The position numbers were made by a program, and so were the translations under genes. Below are positions 42,250 to 51,835 of a stretch of DNA of 64,000 bases, piece by piece. This stretch comes from Bacteroidales bacterium. GTDB taxonomy: Bacteria > Bacteroidota > Bacteroidia > Bacteroidales > UBA10428. Numbering within the stretch: the first letter of the stretch is position 1; every line of letters starts with the position of its first letter. Location: positions 1 through 64,000 of the forward strand of contig JAFGGU010000012.1 in the NCBI GenBank assembly GCA_016930375.1, in the 5' to 3' direction. The notes beneath the pieces are model-generated. The model did not search any database and was not told the DNA's origin. It saw only the letters and a program-made list of their open reading frames with translations.

Positions 42250-44574
42250 TTATTCATAACGTATTGATAACACCGGATCGCTTATGGCAGCCTTCCAGGT
42301 CTGCCAGCTCACTGTAGCCAGGAGTATGATTACCATGAATAATCCTCCCAGCAGGTAGTATAAAATTCCGGGTACAACATGTTGCGGAAAAAAAGCAAGG
42401 TATGCACGGGTGGCGAAATAGGACAACGGTGTGGCAATAGCAATAGCAGCAAGTGTTTGCAGTAAAAGGCCTTTGGAAAGTTTAAACATCATGCCGGTAA
42501 CATTTGCGCCGAATACTTTGCGGATACCAATTTGTTTTCGGTATCGCCGGGCAATAAAGACCGACAATCCAAAAATCCCGATAAGGGAGTTGAGGATGGT
42601 AAGCAGAAAGAAAAGATGCATCAGCCTGCTGGCGGATCCGTAGGATTTAGCCTCTTTCGTGTCCATCAGGATATCCTCATGATACTTGATCTCAACAGGA
42701 TAATCCGGATTGAATTTTCGGAGTGTGCTGATTATGAACTCATGGGTGGACTCCCGTTCTTCCGGACTGATACGTATGAGAAAGTATTGATCGGAATTGC
42801 CACTGCAGGTGATAAGAGCCGGCATTTGATCTACAATTGGCGGAACTGCCCGGTAGGCATCCACTATACCGATGATGGTATATTGCTTTTCCCTGAATAA
42901 TACTTGTTTATGAATCGGATCGGCATATCCCAGTTCGAAGGCAGTTTTTTCATTGATCACAATGGAAGACTCTTTGTCAGAGGGGTATTCCTCTGAAAAG
43001 AAACGTCCGCTGAGTAACTTGATCTGATAGACCTCGAGATAATCGGGATCAAAGGTATAATCAACTGCCATAGTCGTGTTGCTTTCATCCTTCCATTCCA
43101 TGGTAAGTCGATAGCCCATTGGCGGAATGGTGGATCCCCAGGAAACTGCTTCTACCCTGGGATTCTTTTTCAGTTCATCTTTTACCCGGGTTAAATCTCC
43201 CCAGGGGTGACCCGGAAGGCATATTACGTTTTCCCCGTCATACTTTGCAATGTCTTTTCTGTCGAGATACATGTTCTGCCTGTCCATCACCATGATAACC
43301 TGGATGAAAACAACACTCAGGAACAACTGCAGGGTAGTAAGAATCCATCTTGAGTATGCCCCGGACTGATTGGGCGTATTGTCGGATTTCATCAGAAGAA
43401 CCGGTTTCACGGCGGAGTATCTGAAGGCAGGATAAAGACCGGAAATCACGGTGATGACTACAAACAATATTATCCCCGACAGCAGAAACTGTTTGCTGGC
43501 CGTTATGTGTATATTGGTATACATCTGCGCATTAAACCAGGGAAGAACTATCTTAAGTAACACGATTGCCAGGTCAAAACTGATCAGTGTATAGAGCAAG
43601 GTATCCGTTAAAAACTGGGTCACTATATGCATTTGTGTGGCGCCGTTGACTTTATGTATACCGGTTTCGCGGGTTCTGGTAGAAAACAGTATCGAAGTCA
43701 GGTTAATGAAATTCACACAGGAAATCAGCAATACAAACAGGCCTCCCAACAGGAAAACCAGGAGTTTCCCCTTTGTATTTTCATAAGTCCCCTGGAAATG
43801 GATTTCTTTCAGGGGGAGAAGAAAGGCCGATATATTTTCAATTTCGACCGGTATTTTGTAGGATTGCAGTATCTTTTCGTTCAATTGTTTCACATCGGCT
43901 CCCGGTTTTAGCAGCACATATGAATTGTATTCTGCCGAATGGTATTCCTTGTATCTCCAGTAATCAAACCTGGAGGCAAAGGAAAAAGGGATGAAAAATT
44001 CCGTCTGGATAATGGTATTGGAAGGCAATTCCTTGAAGACTCCTGTTACGGTAAAATCAACCTGTTCACCATTGCAGTTGATCCTTAAGGATTTTCCGAG
44101 CGGACTGTTACGGCCAAAATACCGGTTTGCTGCCTTCTCTGATATTACAATGCTTTGGGGATCATAAACCGGAAAACCTTCCCTGAAAGGGATGGTGAAA
44201 ATCTTAAAGAATGTGGAATCCGCAAAAGTGATGTTATCTTCAATAAACAGATTCTCTCCGGCTCGAACGGTTGAAGAAAATCTTCTGGACAGGGTGTGTG
44301 CCTCTATTTCAGGGAACATATTCTGCAATGCCTCTCCCTCAGGGCCATATGAAGCAGGCAGAAAAGTAAGTTCACCAAATTTGCCATTCAGAAAAACAGT
44401 TGAAATCCGTTCAAGCTTTTCATGGCATTCCTCATAGGAAAGCTCATATTGCGCATAGGCAATGACTATTACGGCGGAGGCCAGGCCAAGGGTGAGCCCC
44501 ACGATATTAATAACAGAGATTATCCTGTTCTTCAACAGGTTCCTCCAGGCGGTGATCAGGTTATGCAAAAACAT
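42250..44574 (-). CDS. FtsX/MacB-type ABC transporter permease
   Basis: This 774-residue membrane protein has the double layout of Bacteroidota FtsX-like permeases. A first helix (ISVINIVGLTLGLASAVIVIA) is followed by a MacB periplasmic core domain to about residue 270, three helices (LLVFLLGGLFVLLISCVNF onward), a second periplasmic domain, and a final FtsX block (LLTILNSLIGIFGLSVFIARRYRKQ; then GIRKVFGANVTGM). No ATPase is encoded next to it, so it would need one from elsewhere. It is divergent from a sigma-54 response regulator/kinase pair, and permeases like this are common targets of such regulators. Confidence 0.9.
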   Translation of the reverse strand: MFLHNLITAWRNLLKNRIISVINIVGLTLGLASAVIVIAYAQYELSYEECHEKLERISTVFLNGKFGELTFLPASYGPEGEALQNMFPEIEAHTLSRRFSSTVRAGENLFIEDNITFADSTFFKIFTIPFREGFPVYDPQSIVISEKAANRYFGRNSPLGKSLRINCNGEQVDFTVTGVFKELPSNTIIQTEFFIPFSFASRFDYWRYKEYHSAEYNSYVLLKPGADVKQLNEKILQSYKIPVEIENISAFLLPLKEIHFQGTYENTKGKLLVFLLGGLFVLLISCVNFINLTSILFSTRTRETGIHKVNGATQMHIVTQFLTDTLLYTLISFDLAIVLLKIVLPWFNAQMYTNIHITASKQFLLSGIILFVVITVISGLYPAFRYSAVKPVLLMKSDNTPNQSGAYSRWILTTLQLFLSVVFIQVIMVMDRQNMYLDRKDIAKYDGENVICLPGHPWGDLTRVKDELKKNPRVEAVSWGSTIPPMGYRLTMEWKDESNTTMAVDYTFDPDYLEVYQIKLLSGRFFSEEYPSDKESSIVINEKTAFELGYADPIHKQVLFREKQYTIIGIVDAYRAVPPIVDQMPALITCSGNSDQYFLIRISPEERESTHEFIISTLRKFNPDYPVEIKYHEDILMDTKEAKSYGSASRLMHLFFLLTILNSLIGIFGLSVFIARRYRKQIGIRKVFGANVTGMMFKLSKGLLLQTLAAIAIATPLSYFATRAYLAFFPQHVVPGILYYLLGGLFMVIILLATVSWQTWKAAISDPVLSIRYE

Positions 44575-44692
44575 GGTTCGTATTTGTAAAGAAAATATAT
44601 GGATTCAGGTGAAGACATAACAAGGTGTATGCCATAAACCATAATTAAAAGTAAATCAGAATTATACGAATCTGCAACTCCTCGATTTCCAA

Positions 44693-44741
44693 AAATATGT
44701 ACCAAAGTGATACACTCTGTGGATGTTCCTGGTACATATTT
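44693..44741. promoter_or_regulatory. 12-bp inverted repeat in the permease/response-regulator intergenic region
   Basis: AAATATGTACCA (44693-44704) and TGGTACATATTT (44730-44741) are exact reverse complements, 25 bp apart. Read outward on each strand the arm begins TGGTAC, resembling the -24 part of a sigma-54 promoter, but the -12 GC dinucleotide is lacking on both strands. It may instead be the paired upstream binding sites of the adjacent NtrC-type regulator. Confidence 0.5.
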
Positions 44742-44787
44742 CTTAATTTTAACCTGGTTTAATGCTTCATTCAAAATACTCCTGATC

Positions 44788-46161
44788 ATGTTAAAAATTG
44801 CAGGCCATGTTCTCATTGTTGATGACAATACCAGTGTATTGAATTCACTCGAGCTTTTCCTGAAATATCAGTTTGAGCGGATCAGCACACTCCGCAATCC
44901 AAACCTTCTTCCTGGCTTCCTGGGGAAGGAGTCTCCTGATATCATTCTGCTCGATATGAACTTTGCCGCGGGTATCAATACGGGAAACGAGGGCATATTC
45001 TGGCTCAACAATATTCTTAAGGCAGATCCGGATGCTGTAGTGATCATGATCACAGCATATGGTGATATTGAACTGGCCATTAAAGCCATTAAGGAAGGCG
45101 CCACGGATTTTATTCTGAAACCCTGGGATAACAACAAGTTGCTTGCTACTTTGCAATCGGCCATGAAACTACGTCAATCAAAAACACAGGTCAGGTATCT
45201 GCAGCTGAAAGAAAAACAATTGAAAGAAGATATCAGCAAGGGCTTTTCGGGAATTATCGGAGATTCACCGGTTATGACCGAACTTTTTAAAACCATACAA
45301 AAAGTGGCTAAAACGGATGCCAGTGTTTTACTGACCGGTGAAAACGGCACGGGAAAAGAACTGGTTGCCCGGGAAATTCACAGGCTTTCAGATCGTCATA
45401 AAAACGACTTTATATCGGTCGACCTGGGAGCCTTGCCCGACACCTTAATTGAAAGCGAATTGTTCGGGCATGTGAAAGGTGCCTTTACCGATGCCCGTGA
45501 AGATCGCATGGGCCGTTTTGAATCTGCAAACGGAGGAACGCTCTTCCTCGATGAAATAGGGAATCTCGGTTATACGCTTCAGCCAAAATTACTCACGGCG
45601 ATTGAGCAAAGGAAGATCACACCGCTTGGCTCAAACAGGCAGCATGATGTGAATATCCGGATAATCTGCGCAACCAATAAAGACATGAATTCGCTGGTAA
45701 AGCAGAAACTCTTTCGGGAGGACTTGTTTTACAGGATCAATACCATTCAGATCGAAATACCACCCTTACGATATCGCGGAGATGATATACTTCTGCTGGC
45801 CGAACATTATCTGGCGGAATTTGCTGCACGTTATGGCCGTAAAGGAATAAAAATCCCGAATAAATCAGCCGAAAAGCTCAAAGCTTATTCATGGCCCGGA
45901 AATGTTCGTGAACTTCGTCACACTATTGAAAAGGCTGTTATACTAACTGATTCGGCAAATCTTGTTCCGGAAGATTTTTCTTTTGATGCGGATAATCTGA
46001 ATCTGGACATTGCCTTACCCGGTGTGAAACTGGAAGAGGTCGAGAAGAAAGCCATAGCACTCTCCCTCAAAAATCACAGCTGGAATATTACAGAAGTTGC
46101 CAGGGAATTGGGTATTGGACGGCAGACCCTGTATCGGAAAATTGCCAAATATAAAATCTGA
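44788..46161 (+). CDS. NtrC-family sigma-54-dependent response regulator
   Basis: The start is placed at ATG 44788 ([14 protein letters not shown]); an earlier ATG at 44707 would begin inside the inverted repeat. The 457-residue protein has a receiver domain (acidic pair Asp12-Asp13, phosphorylation site Asp56 in ILLDMNF, Lys in FILKPWD), a sigma-54 AAA+ domain (Walker A GENGTGKE, the sigma-54 contact loop HVKGAFTDA, Walker [10 protein letters not shown], later [10 protein letters not shown]), and a Fis-type HTH ([20 protein letters not shown]). All functional motifs are intact. The partner kinase follows 27 bp downstream; the divergent permease gene is a likely target. Confidence 0.93.
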   Translation: MLKIAGHVLIVDDNTSVLNSLELFLKYQFERISTLRNPNLLPGFLGKESPDIILLDMNFAAGINTGNEGIFWLNNILKADPDAVVIMITAYGDIELAIKAIKEGATDFILKPWDNNKLLATLQSAMKLRQSKTQVRYLQLKEKQLKEDISKGFSGIIGDSPVMTELFKTIQKVAKTDASVLLTGENGTGKELVAREIHRLSDRHKNDFISVDLGALPDTLIESELFGHVKGAFTDAREDRMGRFESANGGTLFLDEIGNLGYTLQPKLLTAIEQRKITPLGSNRQHDVNIRIICATNKDMNSLVKQKLFREDLFYRINTIQIEIPPLRYRGDDILLLAEHYLAEFAARYGRKGIKIPNKSAEKLKAYSWPGNVRELRHTIEKAVILTDSANLVPEDFSFDADNLNLDIALPGVKLEEVEKKAIALSLKNHSWNITEVARELGIGRQTLYRKIAKYKI

Positions 46162-46188
46162 ATTTTTTAAGCAGAAATCTATTCAGCC

Positions 46189-47547
46189 ATGATACACCAT
46201 AGGTTTTATATCAATGTTATATTCCGGGTAATTCTCCTGACTGTTACCAGTCTGATCCTTGCCTATACTGTTATTCAGCGGAATGACCTGTATATCTCTC
46301 TGAACGTAATATTGCTGATTATAATCCAGGTTTTTCTCCTGTTTCATTTTATAAACCGGGTTAACCGTGATCTGACCCACTTCTTTAGCGCTGTATCCAG
46401 TGACGAAACTACGGTTTCATATACAAAAGCTGCCCCCGGCAGTTCATTTGTGAAACTTTATGAGCTTTTTGATGATGTTAACCATAGAATACAGCAACTT
46501 AAACTGGAAAGCAGCAGACGTTCATTCTACCTGCAGCACCTTGTGGATAATGCGGGCATCGGAATCCTGTCCATTACTTCAGAGGACAAGATAGACATCA
46601 TCAATCCGGCTGCCAGGCAATTACTGAATCTTTCATCCACAAACGGAACACAATATTTCAGTGATATCGGTACATCAGTTGTGTCGCAACTTAAGGAAAT
46701 CAGGCCCGGCGAACAACGCTTGCTGAAAACGGCAACGGGTCAGGATACCCTTCCTCTCGCGATAAGGGCCAGTGATTTTACTTTCCGCGGTGATACCATC
46801 CGGTTGTTCACCTTTCAGAGTATAAAGAATGAATTGGAGGAAAATGAACAAGCATCATGGCAAAAGCTCATCCGGACCCTGACGCATGAAATCATGAACT
46901 CCGTTGGTCCCATCTCATCCACGATAAAGACAATCCGTTCGTTCTACGAAAAAAAAGCTGAGGAATCCTATGGTAAGTCCCTGGAGTTCCCAAAAGAAAC
47001 ATTGACGGATACTTTACACGGACTGGATATTATTGATGAGAGGGCTCAGGGGATGCTTGACTTTGTGGGCAAATTCCGCAGTCTGACAATACTCCCCGCA
47101 CTTAATCTCACCAAATTAGAGGTCAGAGAGCTCTTAAGCGGGATTGAACACTTGTTTTCTTCGGAAATTAGGAATCTCCACATTCAGATGTCGGTTGTGG
47201 TTAATCCTGAATCACTTACCATAACTGCAGATAAACAATTGATAGAGCAGGTTTTAATAAACCTTGTAACCAATTCAATACAGTCTCTTCCTGAAAAATT
47301 CCCGAGAAAAATAAAAATGGCTGCTTTTAACGATTTAGCCGGCAAGGTATTCATTCAGATAACAGATAATGGAACTGGTATCAGTGAAGAAATCAGGGAC
47401 CGGATATTCATACCATTTTTTTCAACCAAAGAAAAGGGATCAGGAATAGGGCTAAGTCTGTCGCGCCAGATCATGATGATGCACAACGGGAAAATAGCTT
47501 TTCACTCGGTTCCGGGAGTTGAAACTGTTTTCACACTGGTGTTTTAA
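46189..47547 (+). CDS. Membrane-bound histidine kinase partner of the NtrC-type regulator
   Basis: This 452-residue kinase has two membrane helices at about residues 8-28 and 36-55 with almost no periplasmic loop. A PAS-like domain follows at about 113-215 (LQHLVDNAGIGILSITSEDK), then the phosphoacceptor His233 in LTHEIMNSVGPIS, and an HATPase domain with N-box NLVTNSIQS, G1 ITDNGTGISEE and G2 GSGIGLSLS. It should sense a cytoplasmic or membrane signal and phosphorylate Asp56 of the upstream regulator. Its stop codon shares two bases with that of the convergent MFS gene. Confidence 0.92.
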   Translation: MIHHRFYINVIFRVILLTVTSLILAYTVIQRNDLYISLNVILLIIIQVFLLFHFINRVNRDLTHFFSAVSSDETTVSYTKAAPGSSFVKLYELFDDVNHRIQQLKLESSRRSFYLQHLVDNAGIGILSITSEDKIDIINPAARQLLNLSSTNGTQYFSDIGTSVVSQLKEIRPGEQRLLKTATGQDTLPLAIRASDFTFRGDTIRLFTFQSIKNELEENEQASWQKLIRTLTHEIMNSVGPISSTIKTIRSFYEKKAEESYGKSLEFPKETLTDTLHGLDIIDERAQGMLDFVGKFRSLTILPALNLTKLEVRELLSGIEHLFSSEIRNLHIQMSVVVNPESLTITADKQLIEQVLINLVTNSIQSLPEKFPRKIKMAAFNDLAGKVFIQITDNGTGISEEIRDRIFIPFFSTKEKGSGIGLSLSRQIMMMHNGKIAFHSVPGVETVFTLVF

Positions 47548-48779
47548 GCAATTTCTTCCACATAATCCAATTCCTTTCCATAGGTTTCTTCCGTGAGGAA
47601 TACCGACCACAAGGCAACTCCTATGAAGATCACCCCTACAATCACTCCGGAGGTCCACAATCCCATTACCGGGGTGAGTGTTCCCAGGAGAAAGGTCATC
47701 AGTATGGTGGCGCCCCGCACAAAATTCGGAGCCGTTGTGGTAACCGTGGCCCTTATGTTCGTGCCAAACTGTTCAGATGCAGCAGCCACAAAAATCGCCC
47801 ACAAACCACCCATGGGGATACCCAGAATGAACAAATCGAGGTAAAGCATGAAAGGTGCGGCATCAAACAGTGAGAAATATGCGATAGTGAAAATGGCGAT
47901 ACAAGATGTGGCCAGGACAATGGCTTTTTTGCGTGACCGGAAAATCATGGACAGGTAACCGAAAAGGAAGCTTCCGATGGCGGCCCCGGTATAATGGAGC
48001 ATCACCGAGGTAGATCCTTTTACTGTACCGGTTATCCTGAGGGCATCCTGCGCAAATGACGGCGCGTTAATGGTAAGCACACTCACTGTATACCAGCAGG
48101 GCAGGGCAAGCAAAGTGGCAAAAAGAAATTTCCGGAACCTTGTTTTATTTGTAAACAAGGCGAGAAAATTACCCTTACTGACTTTCTGCGCTTTTGTTTT
48201 TTCATACATCCCTGATTCATACACTGCCAGTCTCAGAAAAAGCAATACCAGTCCCAATCCTCCGCCTGCCCAATAAGCCGTCCGCCAGCTGAAACGTTCG
48301 GCAACAACATAGGCCAGCACAGCACCCAGAATGCCAATGCCTGAAACGATGCTGGCCCCCAACCCTCTCTTTTCCTTTGACATAACCTCGGAAATAAGCG
48401 TCACGCCCAGGCCGAATTCCCCCGAGAGTCCGAATCCTGCCACGAACCTCAGCCAGGCGTATTGATTTATGCTGGTTACAAAACCATTGGCGATATTGGC
48501 TACCGAATAAAGCAGGATTGTCAGGAACAGGATGGAAAGCCTGCCCTTTTTATCGCCCAGCACTCCCCACACAATCCCGCCAATCAGCATGCCGGCCATT
48601 TGCATACTTAGAATAAAATTACCCGTATTGAATAAATCAGCGCTGCTGGTAAGTCCCAGGTCAGTGAGGCTGGGATTCTTGACAATTCCGAAAATGATGA
48701 GGTCATAGATGTCAACGAAGTAACCCAGGGAGGCTACGACAACAAGAATATTGAACAGTCTGGGCGGGCGGGTTTGCAT
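47544..48779 (-). CDS. Major facilitator superfamily transporter (sugar/organic-acid type)
   Basis: This 411-residue protein has 12 predicted membrane helices and MFS motifs: GDKKGRLSILFL after helix 2 (motif A), RFVAGFGLSGEFGLGVTL in helix 4, and the DIYDLIIFG pattern in helix 1 typical of metabolite:H+ symporters. The gene ends overlapping the histidine kinase stop by 4 bases, in convergent orientation, so the two transcripts would form antisense ends. Substrate unknown; it is not linked to an obvious pathway. Confidence 0.88.
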   Translation of the reverse strand: MQTRPPRLFNILVVVASLGYFVDIYDLIIFGIVKNPSLTDLGLTSSADLFNTGNFILSMQMAGMLIGGIVWGVLGDKKGRLSILFLTILLYSVANIANGFVTSINQYAWLRFVAGFGLSGEFGLGVTLISEVMSKEKRGLGASIVSGIGILGAVLAYVVAERFSWRTAYWAGGGLGLVLLFLRLAVYESGMYEKTKAQKVSKGNFLALFTNKTRFRKFLFATLLALPCWYTVSVLTINAPSFAQDALRITGTVKGSTSVMLHYTGAAIGSFLFGYLSMIFRSRKKAIVLATSCIAIFTIAYFSLFDAAPFMLYLDLFILGIPMGGLWAIFVAAASEQFGTNIRATVTTTAPNFVRGATILMTFLLGTLTPVMGLWTSGVIVGVIFIGVALWSVFLTEETYGKELDYVEEIA

Positions 48780-48906
48780 GGTCTGTAGAATTTATTCCAG
48801 GATTCAAAGTTAACATTTGAATGATTCGGTGGTACCTTATGATGATCTGCATTAACATTTTTGCAGCGCAGTTGTTGTTCCATTAAACCATTAATACAAC
48901 AATATT

Positions 48907-49386
48907 ATGCCACAAAAAGCACCCAAACCAGTACCTGAAGGCATGAATACTGTCACCACACATCTGTTGTTCAACGGTAACTGCCGGCAGGCGATCGAGT
49001 TTTATGAAAAGACTTTTGACGCTTCCGTGGTCGGAGAGATCATGGATGGTCCGGGCGGAAAGACCGTAATGCATGCTCTTATGAAATTTGGTGACACATT
49101 AATCATGATGGCGGATGGCATGCCGGGAAGCTGGGAGAAGGGCCCGGTGGACCACACAACGGCAAGCCTGTTCATGTATGTGAATGATTGTGATGCGGTG
49201 TATAACAAAGCTCTTGCTGCAGGATGCAAGGTGGAACATCCGATGATGGATGCTTTCTGGGGTGACCGGATGGGCAACATCGTTGATCCCTTTGGTCATG
49301 CCTGGGGAATTGCATCGCACCGTTGGGAACTTACGCCTGAAGAAATGGCGAAGGGTTACGAGGAGTGGATGAGGGAAATGAAGTAG
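48907..49386 (+). CDS. VOC-family PhnB-like protein
   Basis: This 159-residue protein is a vicinal-oxygen-chelate fold of the PhnB type: HLLFNGNCRQAIEFYEKTF near the N-terminus, HALMKFGDTLIMMAD in the middle and FWGDRMGNIVDPFGHAWGIA near the end. PhnB-like members are close to glyoxalase and bleomycin-resistance proteins, but their reactions are mostly unknown. It is a single gene followed by a long palindromic repeat. Confidence 0.85.
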   Translation: MPQKAPKPVPEGMNTVTTHLLFNGNCRQAIEFYEKTFDASVVGEIMDGPGGKTVMHALMKFGDTLIMMADGMPGSWEKGPVDHTTASLFMYVNDCDAVYNKALAAGCKVEHPMMDAFWGDRMGNIVDPFGHAWGIASHRWELTPEEMAKGYEEWMREMK

Positions 49387-49421
49387 CCTGAGTTTTTGGT
49401 TATGAGCCACGAAGTGGCATA

Positions 49422-49602
49422 ATCTGAATATCCGTGGGTGGTAACCCACAGAAATCAGCTGTAATTAACAACACAGCCCTGAAGGGGCTGAATAACAGAC
49501 CAGATTGCTGATTGATTCAACCCCTTCGGGGCTGAAATTGTTTTCTCGGTGCTTATCCGTGGGTTACCACCCACGGTTATTCAGATATCACCCCTTCGGG
49601 GT
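49422..49602. repeat. Concentric nested palindrome (REP-like composite), about 165-180 bp
   Basis: Outer arms 49422-49448 and 49560-49586 are a 27-bp inverted repeat with one mismatch (core CCGTGGGTGGTAACCCA). Inner arms 49474-49493 and 49515-49534 are a 20-bp inverted repeat with two mismatches (core CAGCCCTGAAGGGGCTG). Both pairs are centred on base 49504. A further ACCCCTTCGGGGT hairpin follows at 49590-49602. Related hairpins occur at 10531-10671 and 61305-61389. The stretch lies in the gap 49387-49807, which has no gene. Confidence 0.75.
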
Positions 49603-49807
49603 ACAAGCCAAATTAAAAAAACCAAAGACGCTTATAATATATTTGTATTAATTTTATACGCTGTTATTGGAAAAGTTAACGCTCCACCAATAGTTTAACC
49701 TCCAATTTCTATTGATTTGTCCCCCTTTATTTTTAAGGATTATTGCTTGTAATCAGAAAAAAAATTCTAACTTGCCGTGAACGTACACGAGATTAACTCC
49801 GCACGGG

Positions 49808-50908
49808 ATGAGCAAGAACGTCAGGGCACAACAAAAACGCGTTACCATCAAGGACATCGCAGCGCTTTCCCATGTGTCCATCGGGACGGTTGATCGTGTT
49901 TTGCATAATCGCGGGGAGGTTAACCAGGAAACCCATGAAAGGGTTATGTCGTTTGTGGAAGAGCTGGGCTATACGCCAAACCTGCTTGCCAAATCACTTG
50001 CTTTAAAGAAGAGTTTTACCATTGCTGCCCTGATTCCGGAAACAGGCCCTGGCAATCCCTATTGGGCAATGCCTTTGGCCGGTCTTACCAAAGCCGTTGA
50101 GGAACTTAATGATTTTAATACCCGGATTTCCGTGTTCCATTTCGATCAGGGAGATGAGACATCTTTTATCAGGCAATTCGACAAAGTCCTGGATATTCAT
50201 CCCCATGGCATTATCATGGCGCCTACCTTTCATGAAACTGCAATGCGTTATTTGTCAAAATGTGAAGAATTAAATATTCCGCTGATTTTGATAGACAATA
50301 ACCTGGACGCCGGTAAAAGACTGGGTTATTTCGGTCAGGACGCCCAGCAGAGCGGCTATGTGGCGGCCAAGTTGATGCATTACGGATTACCGGGCTGTTC
50401 AACGGTCCTCATCCTAAACCTGGCGCAGAACAAAGTCATCACAAGACATATGAATCGGAGAGAGCAGGGATTCAGGGATTACTTTCAGAAGATTGTTCCC
50501 GGCAATTGCATCCAGGCAGTTTCGGTTGAAATTGACCTGATCCGGCAGGATGAGCCCGAAAGAAGCCTGAAGGAAGTTTTCGGCAGGTATCCCGATATTG
50601 CAGGGATCTTTGTCACCAATTCCAGGGTCCACAAGGTGGCCAGGTACTTTACCCATCACAAAAAAGGAGGCATACTTCTTGTGGGGTACGACCTGATTCA
50701 TGCCAACCTGGAATTTGTGGAGAACGGCATCGTGGATTTTCTGATCTGCCAGAAACCCGAAGATCAGGGATACAAATCTGCCATGGCGATGTTTAATTAT
50801 CTGCTTACCGGAAAACCGGTTGAAAAAGTGAACTACAGCCCTATTGATATCATCATTAAAGAAAATTCAGGGTATTATAAAAACATAAACAATTCTTACC
50901 ACGCATGA
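49808..50908 (+). CDS. LacI-family regulator of the hexuronate operon
   Basis: This 366-residue repressor has a LacI helix-turn-helix (VTIKDIAALSHVSIGTVDRVL at about residues 12-32) and a type 1 periplasmic-binding-like effector domain (FTIAALIPETGPGNPYWAMP; later ILLVGYDLIHANLEFVENG). The effector domain is of the D-allose/ribose-binding type rather than the GalR type. It overlaps the SDR gene by 4 bases and opens an eight-gene plus-strand array for uronate catabolism, which it probably controls. No clear palindrome was found directly upstream. Confidence 0.9.
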   Translation: MSKNVRAQQKRVTIKDIAALSHVSIGTVDRVLHNRGEVNQETHERVMSFVEELGYTPNLLAKSLALKKSFTIAALIPETGPGNPYWAMPLAGLTKAVEELNDFNTRISVFHFDQGDETSFIRQFDKVLDIHPHGIIMAPTFHETAMRYLSKCEELNIPLILIDNNLDAGKRLGYFGQDAQQSGYVAAKLMHYGLPGCSTVLILNLAQNKVITRHMNRREQGFRDYFQKIVPGNCIQAVSVEIDLIRQDEPERSLKEVFGRYPDIAGIFVTNSRVHKVARYFTHHKKGGILLVGYDLIHANLEFVENGIVDFLICQKPEDQGYKSAMAMFNYLLTGKPVEKVNYSPIDIIIKENSGYYKNINNSYHA

Positions 50909-51753
50909 AAAAGCTTGATTTTTCTGATCTCGAAGGTAAAGTCTGTGTCATTACCGGTGGCGCAGGGGTAATTGGCAGAGCCATTTGTGAAGCCCTGGCT
51001 GCAAACGGAATAAAAACCGCCGTCAGCGATATGAAATTGGATGCGGCGGAGGAAATGGCCGGGAATCTTACAAGCAGATATGGCACAAAGTGCATCGGGG
51101 TGCAGGCCAATGTGCTTGATAAAGAATCACTGATCCAGGCCAGAGATCTGATCCATGAAAAGCTCGGTTCCATCGACATCTTAATCAATGGCGCAGGAGG
51201 CAATTCACCCGATGCAACTACCCGGTTGGAACAGATTCCTGATTCAGAAGCTCAGCTCGACGACAGCTTCTTTGGATTGGGCATGGCCGGATTTGATAAG
51301 GTATTTGCTTTGAATTTCACAGGGACACTTTTACCAACCCTTGTTTTTGCCAGGGAAATGGTTGAAAACGGGAAGGGAGTGATTTTAAACATCTCCTCCA
51401 TGAACTCATTCAGACCACTCACAAAAATTCCCGCATATTCAGCTGCCAAAGCGTCTGTGAATAACTTCACCCAGTGGTTGTCAGTTCACCTGGCCAAAAC
51501 GGGTGTAAGGGTCAATGCGATTGCCCCGGGTTTTTTTCTGACCAACCAGAACCGGTTTCTGCTGACCGATGAAAAAACAGGAGAGGCCACGGCTCGTGGC
51601 AGGAAAATAATCGGCAATACACCGACGGGCAAATATGGTCAGCCTGAAGATCTTCAGGGAGCTGTTCTTTTCCTGCTGTCTGAATTGTCTTCTTTCATTA
51701 CCGGAATTGTGTTGCCGGTTGATGGCGGATACAGCGCCTACGGGGGAGTATAA
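50905..51753 (+). CDS. SDR-family D-mannonate oxidoreductase (fructuronate reductase)
   Basis: This 282-residue short-chain dehydrogenase has the cofactor motif ITGGAGVIGRAI at about residue 14, the NGAGG strand at about 97, and the catalytic Ser-Tyr-Lys in NISSMNS then YSAAKAS at about residues 160-190. The long loop (NSPDATTRLEQIPDSEAQLD) is typical of the SDR enzymes annotated as D-mannonate oxidoreductase in Bacteroidota, which replace UxuB. It would reduce D-fructuronate to D-mannonate with NAD(P)H. Context (UxaC, UxaE, ExuT) supports this strongly. Confidence 0.85.
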   Translation: MKKLDFSDLEGKVCVITGGAGVIGRAICEALAANGIKTAVSDMKLDAAEEMAGNLTSRYGTKCIGVQANVLDKESLIQARDLIHEKLGSIDILINGAGGNSPDATTRLEQIPDSEAQLDDSFFGLGMAGFDKVFALNFTGTLLPTLVFAREMVENGKGVILNISSMNSFRPLTKIPAYSAAKASVNNFTQWLSVHLAKTGVRVNAIAPGFFLTNQNRFLLTDEKTGEATARGRKIIGNTPTGKYGQPEDLQGAVLFLLSELSSFITGIVLPVDGGYSAYGGV

Positions 51754-51775
51754 ATGGTTGCAGATCCACCCCCTG

Positions 51776-51791
51776 CCCCCGCCGGCGGGGG
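51776..51791. repeat. GC-only perfect palindrome between the SDR and LarA-like genes
   Basis: CCCCCGCCGGCGGGGG is a 16-bp perfect palindrome in the 82-bp gap. It resembles a common Bacteroidota intergenic repeat (ACCCCCTGCCCCCGCC type). It may lower downstream expression as a hairpin, but there is no U-tract. Confidence 0.6.
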
Positions 51792-51835
51792 ATATTGATA
51801 CTTTTTAACAATCTTTGTTTAAAAATTAACCGAAG

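Noticed and set aside
44707..44787. Upstream start (ATG 44707) for the sigma-54 response regulator
   Set aside because: The added residues do not belong to a receiver domain and would cover half of the inverted repeat; ATG 44788 gives the normal N-terminus.
49387..49807. CRISPR array or small RNA in the palindromic region
   Set aside because: The repeats are inverted and concentric, not regularly spaced direct repeats, and no cas genes are nearby.
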